Origin: Methanobacteriota archaeon
Lineage (GTDB): Archaea > Methanobacteriota > Methanobacteria > Methanobacteriales > Methanobacteriaceae
Length of the DNA stretch: 28,476 nt
NCBI GenBank assembly: GCA_023430285.1
Contig: JAEZAV010000192.1
Coordinates: 1-28,476, forward strand
Direction: 5' to 3'
Shown: positions 7,731 to 16,812 of the stretch, one piece after another
Position numbering within the stretch: the first letter of the stretch is position 1
How the letters are laid out: each line of letters begins with the position of its first letter
Made by a program: the position numbers and the translations under genes
Notes under the pieces: model-generated
Databases searched by the model: none
What the model was told of the DNA's origin: nothing
The model's input: only the letters and a program-made list of their open reading frames with translations

Positions 7731-9022
7731 CTTCCAACACCTTTAAATTCAATTCCTGATGACTTGAAAAGATCCTGATCGAGTATGGGTCTGTTACAAA
7801 TTAAAATCGATTTTTTAATCATTTCCGGAGTTATGCTACGATAATCATCGTGATCAGTCATCAACACAACACAATCACAGTTTAGTGCTTCTTTTAAATC
7901 CACAGGTTCTGCTTCCATCCTTCTTATTATCTCAGGATCAACGTATGGATCGTTTGCAAGTACCTTGGCCCCCAAACCATTCAGAGTATCTATCAAAGTT
8001 TTTGAAGGAGTTTCCCTGTAATCTGCAACGTTTCCTTTGTACGCAACACCCAAAACTCCTACAGTTGAAGAAGATATGGATTTACCATTGTTTTTTAATG
8101 AGTCTTCTACCAGGGATGCCACATGGTTTGGCATGTGTTCGTTTATTTCCCTTGCTGTCTGAATTAATCTTGCAGGAACTCCATTTTCCTTGGCTATTTC
8201 CACTATGAAATAGGGATCTATTGATAAACAGTGCCCACCCACACCGGGTCCTGGACTGTGAATATTTACTCTGGGATGATAATTTGCTGCTTCAATAGCC
8301 TCTATTACATCTATATTTATGGATTCACATATCATTGCCAGTTCGTTGGCAAGTGCTATGTTCGTGTCCCTGTAGGTATTTTCCATGAGCTTTACCATTT
8401 CAGCCGTGACAGTGTCCTTTACTGTTACAACCTTTCCCTCAGTGATCGTTCCATAAATTTCTGCTGCTTGTGCAGAACTTTCAGGGTTTATTCCACCTAT
8501 TATTCTTGCGTTGTGTGTCATTTCATATATTGTGTTGTTTGGAAGTGCTCTTTCAGGAGTGTATGCTACTCCAAAATCTTTTCCAGATTTCAATCCACTT
8601 TTTTCTAGAATTGGAATCACAACGTTTTCGCATGTGTATGGAGGACTGGTACTTTCAATTATGACCATATCATCCTTTTTCAATCCCTTGGAAATGGTTT
8701 CACAAGCTGCAATGACTGCTGTTAAATCTGAACAATTGTTGTTGTCAACAGGTGTTGGAACCACAACTATCATTACATTGGAATTGACTGCAGCTTCAAC
8801 CCCATCAGTAGTTGCAGACAACATTTTATTTGCAACCATGTCTGAAATAATGGCCTCTAAACCGGGTTCCATGATAGGAGAAATTCCTGAATTGATCTTT
8901 TCAACAGTTTGAGGATTAATATCTACACCAATAACTTCATAACCGCTTTTTGCTAATAATGCAGCTGTGGGGAGCCCAATATAACCTAAACCAAATAATG
9001 CTATTATTTTTTCTTTATTCAA
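7724..9022 (-). CDS. wecC: UDP-N-acetyl-D-mannosamine dehydrogenase (WecC-type nucleotide-sugar dehydrogenase)
   Basis: This 432-residue enzyme should oxidise UDP-ManNAc to UDP-ManNAcA in the cytoplasm with two NAD+. The N-terminal Rossmann motif is FGLGYIGLPTA. ESTSPPYTCE and YTPERALP match the WecC branch more than UDP-glucose dehydrogenases. The catalytic cysteine is C265 in GVGGHCLSIDPYF, and the C-terminal domain has GVAYKGNVADYRETP. A GGGAGG ribosome binding site at 9035-9030 ends 7 nt before TTG 9022. The ATG at 9037 overlaps that site, so I prefer the TTG start; ATG would add five residues. It lies downstream of the GT2 gene at 9109 on the same strand, 86 nt away, probably one transcript. 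No UDP-GlcNAc 2-epimerase (WecB) is visible in the window, so its substrate supply must lie elsewhere. A close relative acting on another UDP-HexNAc cannot be excluded. Confidence 0.87.
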   Translation of the reverse strand: MNKEKIIALFGLGYIGLPTAALLAKSGYEVIGVDINPQTVEKINSGISPIMEPGLEAIISDMVANKMLSATTDGVEAAVNSNVMIVVVPTPVDNNNCSDLTAVIAACETISKGLKKDDMVIIESTSPPYTCENVVIPILEKSGLKSGKDFGVAYTPERALPNNTIYEMTHNARIIGGINPESSAQAAEIYGTITEGKVVTVKDTVTAEMVKLMENTYRDTNIALANELAMICESINIDVIEAIEAANYHPRVNIHSPGPGVGGHCLSIDPYFIVEIAKENGVPARLIQTAREINEHMPNHVASLVEDSLKNNGKSISSSTVGVLGVAYKGNVADYRETPSKTLIDTLNGLGAKVLANDPYVDPEIIRRMEAEPVDLKEALNCDCVVLMTDHDDYRSITPEMIKKSILICNRPILDQDLFKSSGIEFKGVGRN

Positions 9023-9048
9023 AATTATGCCTCCCATATGAACAATAA

Positions 9049-9062
9049 ATTTTAGTTTAATT
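9049..9062. repeat. 14-bp AT-rich motif shared with the ugd upstream region
   Basis: ATTTTAGTTTAATT here is identical to copies at 26117-26130 and 26134-26147. All three lie upstream of nucleotide-sugar dehydrogenase genes, but this one is reversed relative to its gene. It may be a regulatory element or a chance AT-rich match. Confidence 0.35.
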
Positions 9063-9108
9063 TAAATGAATTTAGAAACATGAAAAATTAATTACTTAAT
9101 CAACAAAA

Positions 9109-10587
9109 TTATTTTTTAACTAATTGCATCAAGGGATTGTATCTAAACTCTATGCCTGATTCTTTTTTTGTTAATTGGCTGTAACTCCATTTTAAAAAAT
9201 CTTTTTTATTGTCTGTGTCACCTTTTACAAACTCTAAAGAAAACCTGCGTAAAAGGTATGCGATCCTGTAAGGTTTTGTATTTGCCACAATTTCCATTTG
9301 ATATTTAAGATAATTTAAATCTTGCTCAAGTGATCTGTTTTGAGAGTTAATTTTATCAATCTTTTTTTGAAGGCAGACCATATTTTCTTTATAATATGAT
9401 GATTGATAATTCAATTCATTTTTATGTTCTATTCTTTGAATTTTTAGTTTCTCATTAAATTTTAATAATTGTTCTTGCTGAAGTTGTTTTTGGCTATTTA
9501 ATTGATTTATAAATGATTGTTTCTGATTATTAATTGTTGTCAACGAATCTAATTCTTGTTTTCTTAATTTTTCTAATAATTCTAATTTTTCCTCGAGCAA
9601 TTCCAATTCTCTATTCGAATTAGAATTTATTACATTATTATAAATATTTTGAGTTGGAATATCCAAATTATTTAGTTCTTCCTCTTTCAGATCCATTTTT
9701 ACAAAATTTTGTTTAACCAATTTAAAAAAATTTTCCTTAAATGTTATGTTAGTAGCCTTAAGCCAATGATTTAATTGGCTTACTTTAAATTTTGAGAATT
9801 CCAATTTGAATTCATCCATATTTTTGGTTTCAATTAAAATTGATTCAACTTTGTTAACTGTTTCAAAAATGTCAAAAATTTTTTTTGAATCCCCTGCAGA
9901 GTTACAGATTGATTGATCATTGGATGTGCGATAAAAATAGATTGTTCCAGGACAAAAAGAGATTTTTTCAGCAAATAATAGTACTTGCACATGGAAAGGA
10001 ACATCTTCAAAGTTCAAAAAATCTGGAAAGTAAAAATCATGAGATTTTAAAAAATCATATTTGTATAACTTATACCACACCGCAAAACTATTATTCATTA
10101 AAAAAGGCCTAATATCTTTATAATTAAAGTTAAAATTGTTATAATCAATATTTTCATTATTAAAGTAATTTAATATATCAACACCCACATTTGGAAGGTA
10201 TTCATCATTATATTCATTGTAACGATTAAAACTAAAAAGTACAACATCAGATCCATTTGAAACAGCATTTTGGTAAGTTTTTTTGAGAGCATCTTTTTCT
10301 AACCAATCATCAGCATCTACAAACTCCACATACTCCCCAGTCGAATGGTCTAAACCAGTTTTTCGAGCAGCACCCACACCCCGATTCTCTTTGTTAATTA
10401 CCTTAATTCTGCTATCTATTCTAGCAAATTCATCCAAAATCTGTATTGAATTATCGGTGGATCCATCGTTAACACAAATGATCTCAATTTCTTTCAAGGA
10501 TTGATTGATGATGCTTTTTAAACATTTTTTGAGATACTTTTCCACATTATAAATCGGGATTATTACCGATACTTTAACTTCGTTCAT
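9109..10587 (-). CDS. GT2 glycosyltransferase with C-terminal coiled coil
   Basis: This 492-residue protein has an N-terminal GT2 domain (about residues 1-230): VSVIIPIYNVEKYL, ICVNDGSTDNS, GVGAARKTGL and the DxD in FVDADDWL. This is the layout of EpsJ-like polysaccharide transferases. Residues about 320-430 are a long coiled coil rich in Leu, Glu, Lys and Gln, followed by TKPYRIAYLLRRF, a basic amphipathic stretch that recalls linkers in other surface-glycan transferases. ATG 10587 has GTGAT at 10596-10592 matching the 16S anti-site. The upstream in-frame TTG at 10638 has no such site. The coiled coil probably mediates oligomerisation or docking with the other coiled-coil proteins encoded nearby. 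It heads a likely two-gene leftward unit with the UDP-ManNAc dehydrogenase. The gene looks more AT-rich than its left neighbours. Donor sugar unknown. Confidence 0.85.
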   Translation of the reverse strand: MNEVKVSVIIPIYNVEKYLKKCLKSIINQSLKEIEIICVNDGSTDNSIQILDEFARIDSRIKVINKENRGVGAARKTGLDHSTGEYVEFVDADDWLEKDALKKTYQNAVSNGSDVVLFSFNRYNEYNDEYLPNVGVDILNYFNNENIDYNNFNFNYKDIRPFLMNNSFAVWYKLYKYDFLKSHDFYFPDFLNFEDVPFHVQVLLFAEKISFCPGTIYFYRTSNDQSICNSAGDSKKIFDIFETVNKVESILIETKNMDEFKLEFSKFKVSQLNHWLKATNITFKENFFKLVKQNFVKMDLKEEELNNLDIPTQNIYNNVINSNSNRELELLEEKLELLEKLRKQELDSLTTINNQKQSFINQLNSQKQLQQEQLLKFNEKLKIQRIEHKNELNYQSSYYKENMVCLQKKIDKINSQNRSLEQDLNYLKYQMEIVANTKPYRIAYLLRRFSLEFVKGDTDNKKDFLKWSYSQLTKKESGIEFRYNPLMQLVKK

Positions 10588-10890
10588 TGAAATCACATTT
10601 AAAAAATTATTATTCAAAGAGATTTTTTTGAGTAACAAAGACTCATTGTTATGATAGTTGATATGATGAATTTTTATATTGTAAATTATTAGATTTGTTT
10701 TTAATATTACAATTTAGGAATTGATGATAAAGTTTATTATTAATTGTTAATGTATATCAAATTTTATATTTATAGGAATTTTCATTGTACAAATAAATTT
10801 AAAACAACCATAAAGAATATTAATAATGATATTTAAACGGATTATCAGTTTTTATTTTGGATATTATAGTATATGGGGGAAACGGCTTTA
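10588..10890. other. 303-nt divergent intergenic region
   Basis: This very AT-rich gap lies between the leftward GT2 gene and the rightward GT2/GT-B gene. It holds the leftward TATA candidate at 10671-10680 and a 7-bp inverted repeat ATTGTAA/TTACAAT (10678-10684, 10707-10713, 22-nt spacer). Possible rightward boxes are near 10762 and 10829, but no single one stands out. I see no coding frame or RNA gene. Confidence 0.5.
10671..10680 (-). promoter_or_regulatory. Candidate TATA box for the leftward GT2/wecC unit
   Basis: The minus strand reads AATATAAAAA, about 85 nt upstream of ATG 10587. Transcription would begin near 10645. The box partly overlaps one arm of an inverted repeat (10678-10684), which could allow regulation. 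Confidence 0.4.
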
Positions 10891-13074
10891 ATGCGATTAT
10901 TAAATAACAAATTAGAAAAATTCAATGCATTAAAAAGAAAGTTTGAAAATAAAGATGGTAAAAAACCTGCTAAAACTGATGAAAATACGGATTTAGTTTA
11001 TGATGATGGTGTAAGTATTATAACTCCAAGTCATAACGGTGAAAAATACATTTCTAAACTTTTAAACTCCCTCAAAAATCAGACATTGTCCTATGATCTT
11101 TTTGAACACATCATAGTGATCAATGGAGAACCCAATAAAACAACAGATATCATTGAGAAATTTAGAGAAAATAATCCCTCCATTAATCTCAAGATAATTC
11201 ATTCTGATATTGCTAATGCATCTAATGCACGAAACATTGCCATTGATAATGCAAGCAAAAAATACTCTACCTTGGTAGACGATGATGATTACATTTCTTC
11301 AAATTATTTGGAAGAGTTATACAAAAATGCAGCTGCAGACAGAATTGTGATTTCAAGAATCAAAGAAATTGATGAACAAGGTAACGAACTTCATTCGTTC
11401 ATTGATAAACAGCTCGATAATCTTCATGGAATTGTCAAAGATCCATACCGGGAAATACATACCTTGATCTCACTTAATTCCTGCAAACTGATTCCAACAT
11501 CCAAACTCAATCAAATAAACTTTCGCACCAACTTAAAAAGTGGTGAAGACGTAGTATTCTTTTCTGAATTAATTGTTGCTAACGATTTTGAATTTTATGT
11601 TTTAAGTGAAGAAGAAAAGGCTGTATACTATAGATTGGTGAGATTTAACTCAGTATCTAGAAAAGATATTAGTTACGAATTCAATGTTACTGAAAGAATC
11701 AACGTTATAAAGGAGTTAAACAATCTTCTTCCATCCACTCATGACATAGACAAATTAGAATATATTAAGCTGAAGATAAGATCACAAACTTTGTTTATCA
11801 ACAAATATTTACTTGAACATCCTGATCATCACCAAAAAATAGTCCAATCTATTCAAAATTTAAACCTAAATTATTTCCCTTACAATGTTTTAAACAAAAA
11901 TCTAGCTAAAAAATTAGTTATCAGTTATTGTTTTCCTCCATATGTAGATACAAGTGCAAATGTAATGTCCAAACGTATTAGAAAACAGGATATTGTTGTA
12001 GATGTTATATTGAATAGAATGGATGAAATAAGGGATGTTGATGAAAATTTAAATTGTTTAACAGAAGATCTGATCGAAAACAAAATAATACTAGATTCAT
12101 ATCCCAGTTTCAGAAATTGGAAACATATAGAAGACTTCTGTGTAAAGGGAATTCAAAAAATTGATCAAATGGTAAAATTGAAGGGAGAATATAAAGAAAT
12201 TTACAGCAGATCAATGTTTCCAGCCAGCCATTTCCTAGCATTTGAATATAAAATTAAATATCCAAATGTTAAATGGACAGCAGAATTTTCTGACCCCCTA
12301 ATTTTTGATATAAAAGGAAATTTGAGGAATTCTAAGGTGAATAATCAAAAATCCATGGATAAAATTAATGATCTGCTGGCATCTAAGAAATTTCCAATAT
12401 GTGAAGATGGAAATTTATTTGTTTTGTGCGAATATTTACCATACATATTTGCAGACGAACTAATTTTTACCAACGAAAATCAAAAAGAGTATATGATGAA
12501 CAAGTTTCCCTACCCGGAAATAAAAGAGATAATAGAACAAAAATCACAAATAGATTCTCATCCATCTCTTAAAAAAGAGTTTTATAACTTAAAGGAAAAC
12601 AATTATCATTTGAACAATGATTATGTTAATATAGCCTATTTTGGGGCATTTTATGCAACAAGAAATTTAGAAGAAGTTTTCCATGCAATTTACAGATTAA
12701 ACGATGGATACAAAAACAAGTGTAAAATTCATTTTTTCACCAATGACGTGGAAGGTTTTAAAACTTCTATGGAATGCAGTCCTATCTACAATAATTTAAT
12801 AATCAACCCATATGTCAGCTTTCTAGAATTTTTAAATTTAACAACTAAATTTGATTGTTTAATTGTAAATGATGCCCATACAAAAGAATATAAAAAAATA
12901 AATCCATATCTACCCTCCAAATTAAGTGATTACCTTGGAAGTGGAACAGATATCTGGGGAATCTACGAAGAGAACAGTACATTAAGTAAAACAGAATTAA
13001 AATATAAATCGCCCCTTGATGATATAAATTCCTCAATTAAAATTCTAAAAAGGATCATTGAAGACCATTCATAA
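10891..13074 (+). CDS. GT2 plus GT-B chimeric glycosyltransferase (copy 2)
   Basis: This 727-residue paralog of the protein at 5455 matches it along the whole length. The GT2 domain (about residues 35-250) has VSIITPSHNGEKYISKL, IANASNARNIA and D130-D133 in LVDDDDYISS. The GT-B-like domain (about 340-727) has VISYCFPPYVDTSANV, FRNWKHIEDFC, EIYSRSMFPASH, KWTAEFSDP and YLGSGTDIWGIYEE. Start choice is open: ATG 10873 has no ribosome binding site, while GGGGGA at 10875-10880 lies 10 nt before ATG 10891, so I prefer the latter. The earlier ATG would add six residues. The key motifs are kept in both copies, so both are probably active but may differ in donor or acceptor. The gene is visibly more AT-rich than copy 1. 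It begins a rightward block with the three CgeB paralogs. Confidence 0.84.
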   Translation: MRLLNNKLEKFNALKRKFENKDGKKPAKTDENTDLVYDDGVSIITPSHNGEKYISKLLNSLKNQTLSYDLFEHIIVINGEPNKTTDIIEKFRENNPSINLKIIHSDIANASNARNIAIDNASKKYSTLVDDDDYISSNYLEELYKNAAADRIVISRIKEIDEQGNELHSFIDKQLDNLHGIVKDPYREIHTLISLNSCKLIPTSKLNQINFRTNLKSGEDVVFFSELIVANDFEFYVLSEEEKAVYYRLVRFNSVSRKDISYEFNVTERINVIKELNNLLPSTHDIDKLEYIKLKIRSQTLFINKYLLEHPDHHQKIVQSIQNLNLNYFPYNVLNKNLAKKLVISYCFPPYVDTSANVMSKRIRKQDIVVDVILNRMDEIRDVDENLNCLTEDLIENKIILDSYPSFRNWKHIEDFCVKGIQKIDQMVKLKGEYKEIYSRSMFPASHFLAFEYKIKYPNVKWTAEFSDPLIFDIKGNLRNSKVNNQKSMDKINDLLASKKFPICEDGNLFVLCEYLPYIFADELIFTNENQKEYMMNKFPYPEIKEIIEQKSQIDSHPSLKKEFYNLKENNYHLNNDYVNIAYFGAFYATRNLEEVFHAIYRLNDGYKNKCKIHFFTNDVEGFKTSMECSPIYNNLIINPYVSFLEFLNLTTKFDCLIVNDAHTKEYKKINPYLPSKLSDYLGSGTDIWGIYEENSTLSKTELKYKSPLDDINSSIKILKRIIEDHS

Positions 13075-13321
13075 ATTTAACTCAATTAAAAATAAATTAA
13101 CTTAGACTACGACTAAAACTCAATTTTACCCAAACAATGGACCAACGAGTAGTTGGAGTAACTAATATCGATTAAAAAAAAATCTGAACTTAATCTACTA
13201 GTTAATGCCTACTAATTTACAAAAATGACATCAACATACTCATAATTGAATTAAACTGTAATAAAACATTAATAACGAAGATTTATGGGGAATTAATAAA
13301 TTTTGAAGGACCGATTATAAT

Positions 13322-15232
13322 ATGCAAGATGAAAATAATGGGAATGGAACTAAAAAAAATAGCAGTTCTAACCCTGAGGAAAAGCTCGTTGAAAAATATT
13401 TATCACAATATTTACAACAAGAAAATCAATTGCTGTATCAAAAAGAAGATTATAATCGTCTTAAAAATAATTATAACAAAATTAGATCCGAACTTCATAA
13501 TCAGAAGAGATCAATGGGTGAAGTATACAAGAATTATGATCATGTTAAGGAAAGTTTGAGAAGAGAGGAAGAATTAGAAATTAAATTAGAAACAAAAAAT
13601 TTAATTCTGAAGAATCAACTTGAATCATATAAAAACCGTATTTTAGTTCGTATTATAAACTTTGTCCAGAAGCTATTAAAAAAAGAGGGCTCAAAAAAAG
13701 AGAAACCCGAAACAACACAACCCCTCGAAGCTAAGAAAGAAAAATTTCTACCACAAAAATCAGTTGTCACTACAAAAAACTCCATGAATACTGAACCAAA
13801 ATATCTAAAAGATATTAAAGTTGCCTTAATAATGGATGAATTCAGTTATAACAGTTTTAAATATGAATTCAATGCATTGGTTGTGGAACCTGACAACTGG
13901 CGGGAAATATTCCAAACAGAAAACCCAGACCTTTTCCTTTGCGAATCAGCATGGCATGGAGTTAACCCTGAAACCAAACCATGGACCCGAAAAATTCGTC
14001 ATTCCATAAAATCGAAGGAAGAAAATAGGAAAGAACTTCTAGAAATACTTAAATACTGTAAAGACAATCAGATTCCATCAATATTCTGGAATAAAGAAGA
14101 TCCTACCAATTTTAAATTTTTTGCAGATACTGCTGTGAAATTTGATCATGTGTTCACCAGTGCAGAGGAATGTATAGACTGCTACAAATCTACTTTTAAT
14201 CACGAAAGTGTTCACAGCCTCATGTTTGCAGCCCAACCCAGACTCTTCAACCCAATAGAAGAAAATGATCGAACCAACGATGTGATATTTGCTGGAAGCT
14301 GGTACGCACATTTCCCAAGAAGAAGTGAAGAAATGGTAACCATATTCAATCAAATAATCAAAAGTGGATACAATTTAAAGATATACGACCGAGCCTACTA
14401 CAACGAAGATCCTAGACGTAAATTTCCTGATGACTACAAGGAATTTCTTAATCCACCAGTTTCCCATGATCAAATGGCTAAACTTTACAAAGAAAGTAGC
14501 TATGGCATTAACATCAACTCTGTAACAAATTCTAACACCATGTTTGCAAGAAGGGCCTTCGAACTAATGTTATGCAACACATTAGTACTATCAAACCACT
14601 CTAAAGGCCTTGAAAAACTGTTTAAAGATACCATTGTGTTCATTGACGAGAATGAAATAAACATTGAAAATAATCGGGATATGCGACTTAAAAATCTTTA
14701 CAATGTCCTTAATAACCATACCTACACCAACAGATTCAAACAGATACTTGATACCATAAATTATCCTTACCTAGAACCAGACAAAACAGTGACCATCTAC
14801 TACAAAACAGAATCCCCAAAAGAAACAGAGTATGCCATTGAACATTTCCAAACAGTTGATTACCCCGATAAAAAAGCGATCATACTTGAAAAAACCAGTT
14901 ATAACAACACAGAACTAGTTGAATCCCTACCAAAATACCCAAACATAACCATAAAATTTGTTAACACCGAAGAACTGGAAGAAATAACCAACAACTCACC
15001 TTACTTCATTTTCGCAGATAAAAACTTAAAACCTGACTTCATAAAAAAAGCGGTTTTACACTACATGTACATCGAAACCAAATATGGAATTGTTGAAGGA
15101 ACTAATTTCAGATTTGAAAAATCCACAACCACCATGAACACACTGTTTAACAATCAAGAATTTGGAAGTGTACTATCAAAACAACACACCAATGAACAGC
15201 AAAAAATACCTGTTTACACCATAATTATTTGA
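13322..15232 (+). CDS. Coiled-coil CgeB-type glycosyltransferase, paralog 1
   Basis: This 636-residue protein has three parts. Residues about 20-125 are coiled coil (KYLSQYLQQENQLLYQK...), ending in a basic YKNRILVRIINFVQKLL segment. Residues about 155-480 are CgeB/Glyco_trans_1_2-like: VALIMDEFSYNSFKYEFNA, DLFLCESAWHG, SIFWNKEDP, HSLMFAAQPRLFNPIE, DVIFAGSWYAH, and MFARRAFELMLCNTLVLSN, the C-terminal donor-binding half of a GT-B fold. Residues about 490-636 look like a remnant GT-A domain (VTIYYKTESP...DYPDKKAIIL...FADKNLKPDF) in which the acidic metal motif is A565-D-K-N568. The start has GAAGGA at 13305-13310, 11 nt from the ATG, and the leader matches that of paralog 2. It should be cytoplasmic and act in surface-glycan assembly. 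The 247-nt gap upstream is AT-rich, with no clear promoter. Confidence 0.82.
   Translation: MQDENNGNGTKKNSSSNPEEKLVEKYLSQYLQQENQLLYQKEDYNRLKNNYNKIRSELHNQKRSMGEVYKNYDHVKESLRREEELEIKLETKNLILKNQLESYKNRILVRIINFVQKLLKKEGSKKEKPETTQPLEAKKEKFLPQKSVVTTKNSMNTEPKYLKDIKVALIMDEFSYNSFKYEFNALVVEPDNWREIFQTENPDLFLCESAWHGVNPETKPWTRKIRHSIKSKEENRKELLEILKYCKDNQIPSIFWNKEDPTNFKFFADTAVKFDHVFTSAEECIDCYKSTFNHESVHSLMFAAQPRLFNPIEENDRTNDVIFAGSWYAHFPRRSEEMVTIFNQIIKSGYNLKIYDRAYYNEDPRRKFPDDYKEFLNPPVSHDQMAKLYKESSYGININSVTNSNTMFARRAFELMLCNTLVLSNHSKGLEKLFKDTIVFIDENEINIENNRDMRLKNLYNVLNNHTYTNRFKQILDTINYPYLEPDKTVTIYYKTESPKETEYAIEHFQTVDYPDKKAIILEKTSYNNTELVESLPKYPNITIKFVNTEELEEITNNSPYFIFADKNLKPDFIKKAVLHYMYIETKYGIVEGTNFRFEKSTTTMNTLFNNQEFGSVLSKQHTNEQQKIPVYTIII
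14210..14268 (+). repeat. 59-bp block identical to 17716-17774 in paralog 2
   Basis: This stretch, encoding VHSLMFAAQPRLFNPIEEN, has no mismatch with the corresponding stretch of the gene at 16813. Identity at all third codon positions, with clear divergence elsewhere in the two genes, points to recent duplication or gene conversion. Confidence 0.85.
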
Positions 15233-15242
15233 TTTATAAATA

Positions 15243-15282
15243 AGTTCTATGATTTGTTTATTGTAAACCATGGTTTAGAACT
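15243..15282. repeat. Nested palindromes ahead of the Asp2-like hydrolase gene
   Basis: TAAACCATGGTTTA (15264-15277) is a perfect 14-bp palindrome. Around it, AGTTCTA (15243-15249) pairs with TAGAACT (15276-15282), sharing two bases with the palindrome. The element fills most of the 67-nt gap between a CgeB stop (15232) and the hydrolase start (15300). It could be a protein-binding site or an RNA structure acting between the two genes. Confidence 0.45.
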
Positions 15283-15299
15283 AGATCAGGATGATAAAA

Positions 15300-16727
15300 A
15301 TGGGGATAAGGGAATATGTTGAAACAAATGAAAAAACTCATAAAAAGGGCAAAAGTATAAAATATATCTTTTTTGAGGGAAAAATTTCAAACCAACTTAT
15401 TGTGACCTTCCCGGCATTTGCTAAGTCTAATCAACCACCCCAATACAATTATATAAGGACACTAAGGAATTGTAACTGCAGTAGATTGTTTATTTTAGAT
15501 GATTATGGACCCCGGGGCAGTTATTTAATTGGAGAAAGCCGGGATAATTCCATCGAAGAATCTGTAATATCCCTAATAAATGATATCTGTTTAGAACACA
15601 GTATAAGAAAAGAAAATGTGATCGTTAACGGAACTTCTAAAGGCGGTTACTGTGCACTTTACTATGGGATCAAGTACAAATTTGGATATGTGATTGCTGG
15701 AGCCCCTCAAACAAAGTTAGGAGATTATTTGTGCCATTTTCCAGAAATTTCAGATTATATTTCAGGCGGACATGAAACTGAAGATAAAATTTATCTAAAT
15801 GATTTACTTTACAACATGATTGATGACAACAATGAATTTCCAGAAATTTACATTCATGTTGGAAAGAACGATCATCATTACTCCGACCATATAATCCCAT
15901 TTTTAAACGAATTAGATAAAAAAAAGGTAAATTACAACCTTGAACTAAGAAATTACTCTACTCATTCACTCATAGGTAGTTATTATCAAGAATATTTACT
16001 TAAAACCCTTCAAAGTATTGATAAAAGCATTATACTCCCACAAACTCCCAAAATTGAATGTACCTCAATTAGATCTCTGAATGGTCATTTGGAAATTTGT
16101 TGTAAGTCCCAAGGTGATGATCTAGAATACTCTTTGGAACTGTATACTATGATGAAATTGATCAATAAAATCAGTTATCAAAGTGATCCCACATTCAAGT
16201 ATCCTGTAAGTACCCCAAATAGATATCATGCTAAAGTATATGTAAAAAATGATTTTTCTTACAGTACCAGTTTAACCGATGAAATTGAGGTTAAATCTAA
16301 TGAAACCCTCCCAAACATTATTAAGTATAATAAATTAGAATCTAGAACTATTTTCGAAAAAAAATTCTATGCCTTACTATCGAAGATTAGAACACAATAT
16401 CACAATCTTTTAAGCAATAAAAAACATGCCAACGAACTCGTAAAAAATAGGCACGAACTTCAAGTAGAGAGAAGTAGCAATGGAAGCTACAGATTTATCA
16501 TTAAAAATAACCAGGATGGTGAATTATTTGCTTGGTACATCCTTCAAAACAATGAACGAATAGATACTATATGGTACCAGTCAGAATCTTTTCTGGAATA
16601 TACATTCAAAGAACCTGGGATCTATCATATTAAATATTTTGTGAAGGCTGAAGATTCCAAAGTCATGTACTCGTCAAAACCTATTGTATTAACTGAAGAA
16701 GACCTCAATTTAAACCCAAAAATTTGA
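15300..16727 (+). CDS. Asp2-like alpha/beta hydrolase with C-terminal beta-sandwich regions
   Basis: This 475-residue protein has an alpha/beta-hydrolase domain (about residues 20-245): a nucleophile elbow NGTSKGGY with S113, a probable acid D191 (HVGKNDHHY) and His H222 (NYSTHSLIG). The layout resembles Asp2 of the accessory Sec system, a hydrolase-fold protein that acetylates glycans on serine-rich glycoproteins, and related domains encoded beside surface-glycan transferases. Residues about 255-335 and 380-470 look like Ig-like beta sandwiches (HLEICCKSQGDDLEYSLELY; YRFIIKNNQDGELFAWYIL). ATG 15300 is preferred because AGG at 15288-15290 lies 9 nt upstream. ATG 15291 abuts that site. It is encoded between two CgeB paralogs, and a shorter paralog ends at 263, also followed by a CgeB-type gene. 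It probably adds or removes acyl groups on the glycan. Esterase against transferase activity cannot be separated from sequence, and no signal peptide is seen. Confidence 0.72.
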   Translation: MGIREYVETNEKTHKKGKSIKYIFFEGKISNQLIVTFPAFAKSNQPPQYNYIRTLRNCNCSRLFILDDYGPRGSYLIGESRDNSIEESVISLINDICLEHSIRKENVIVNGTSKGGYCALYYGIKYKFGYVIAGAPQTKLGDYLCHFPEISDYISGGHETEDKIYLNDLLYNMIDDNNEFPEIYIHVGKNDHHYSDHIIPFLNELDKKKVNYNLELRNYSTHSLIGSYYQEYLLKTLQSIDKSIILPQTPKIECTSIRSLNGHLEICCKSQGDDLEYSLELYTMMKLINKISYQSDPTFKYPVSTPNRYHAKVYVKNDFSYSTSLTDEIEVKSNETLPNIIKYNKLESRTIFEKKFYALLSKIRTQYHNLLSNKKHANELVKNRHELQVERSSNGSYRFIIKNNQDGELFAWYILQNNERIDTIWYQSESFLEYTFKEPGIYHIKYFVKAEDSKVMYSSKPIVLTEEDLNLNPKI

Positions 16728-16812
16728 TATCCAAAAATGAAATTACATACTATCAATTTAATAACAATAATTTTTATAATGAAATTAATAAATTTAGAGG
16801 AACTGAATCAAT

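Noticed and set aside
8231..8912. Overlapping plus-strand open frames (125 and 133 codons) opposite the UDP-ManNAc dehydrogenase gene
   Set aside because: They are antisense shadows of a conserved enzyme with all its motifs; composition is Cys/Phe/Ser-rich as expected for a false frame.
10588..10638. 17-residue N-terminal extension of the GT2 coiled-coil protein (TTG start)
   Set aside because: No ribosome binding site upstream of the TTG, and GT2 domains normally start close to the VSVIIPIYN strand, as with ATG 10587.
13137..13160. CCAAC-GAGTA-GTTGG inverted repeat in the gap before CgeB paralog 1
   Set aside because: Five-bp arms with no supporting position relative to a promoter or terminator.
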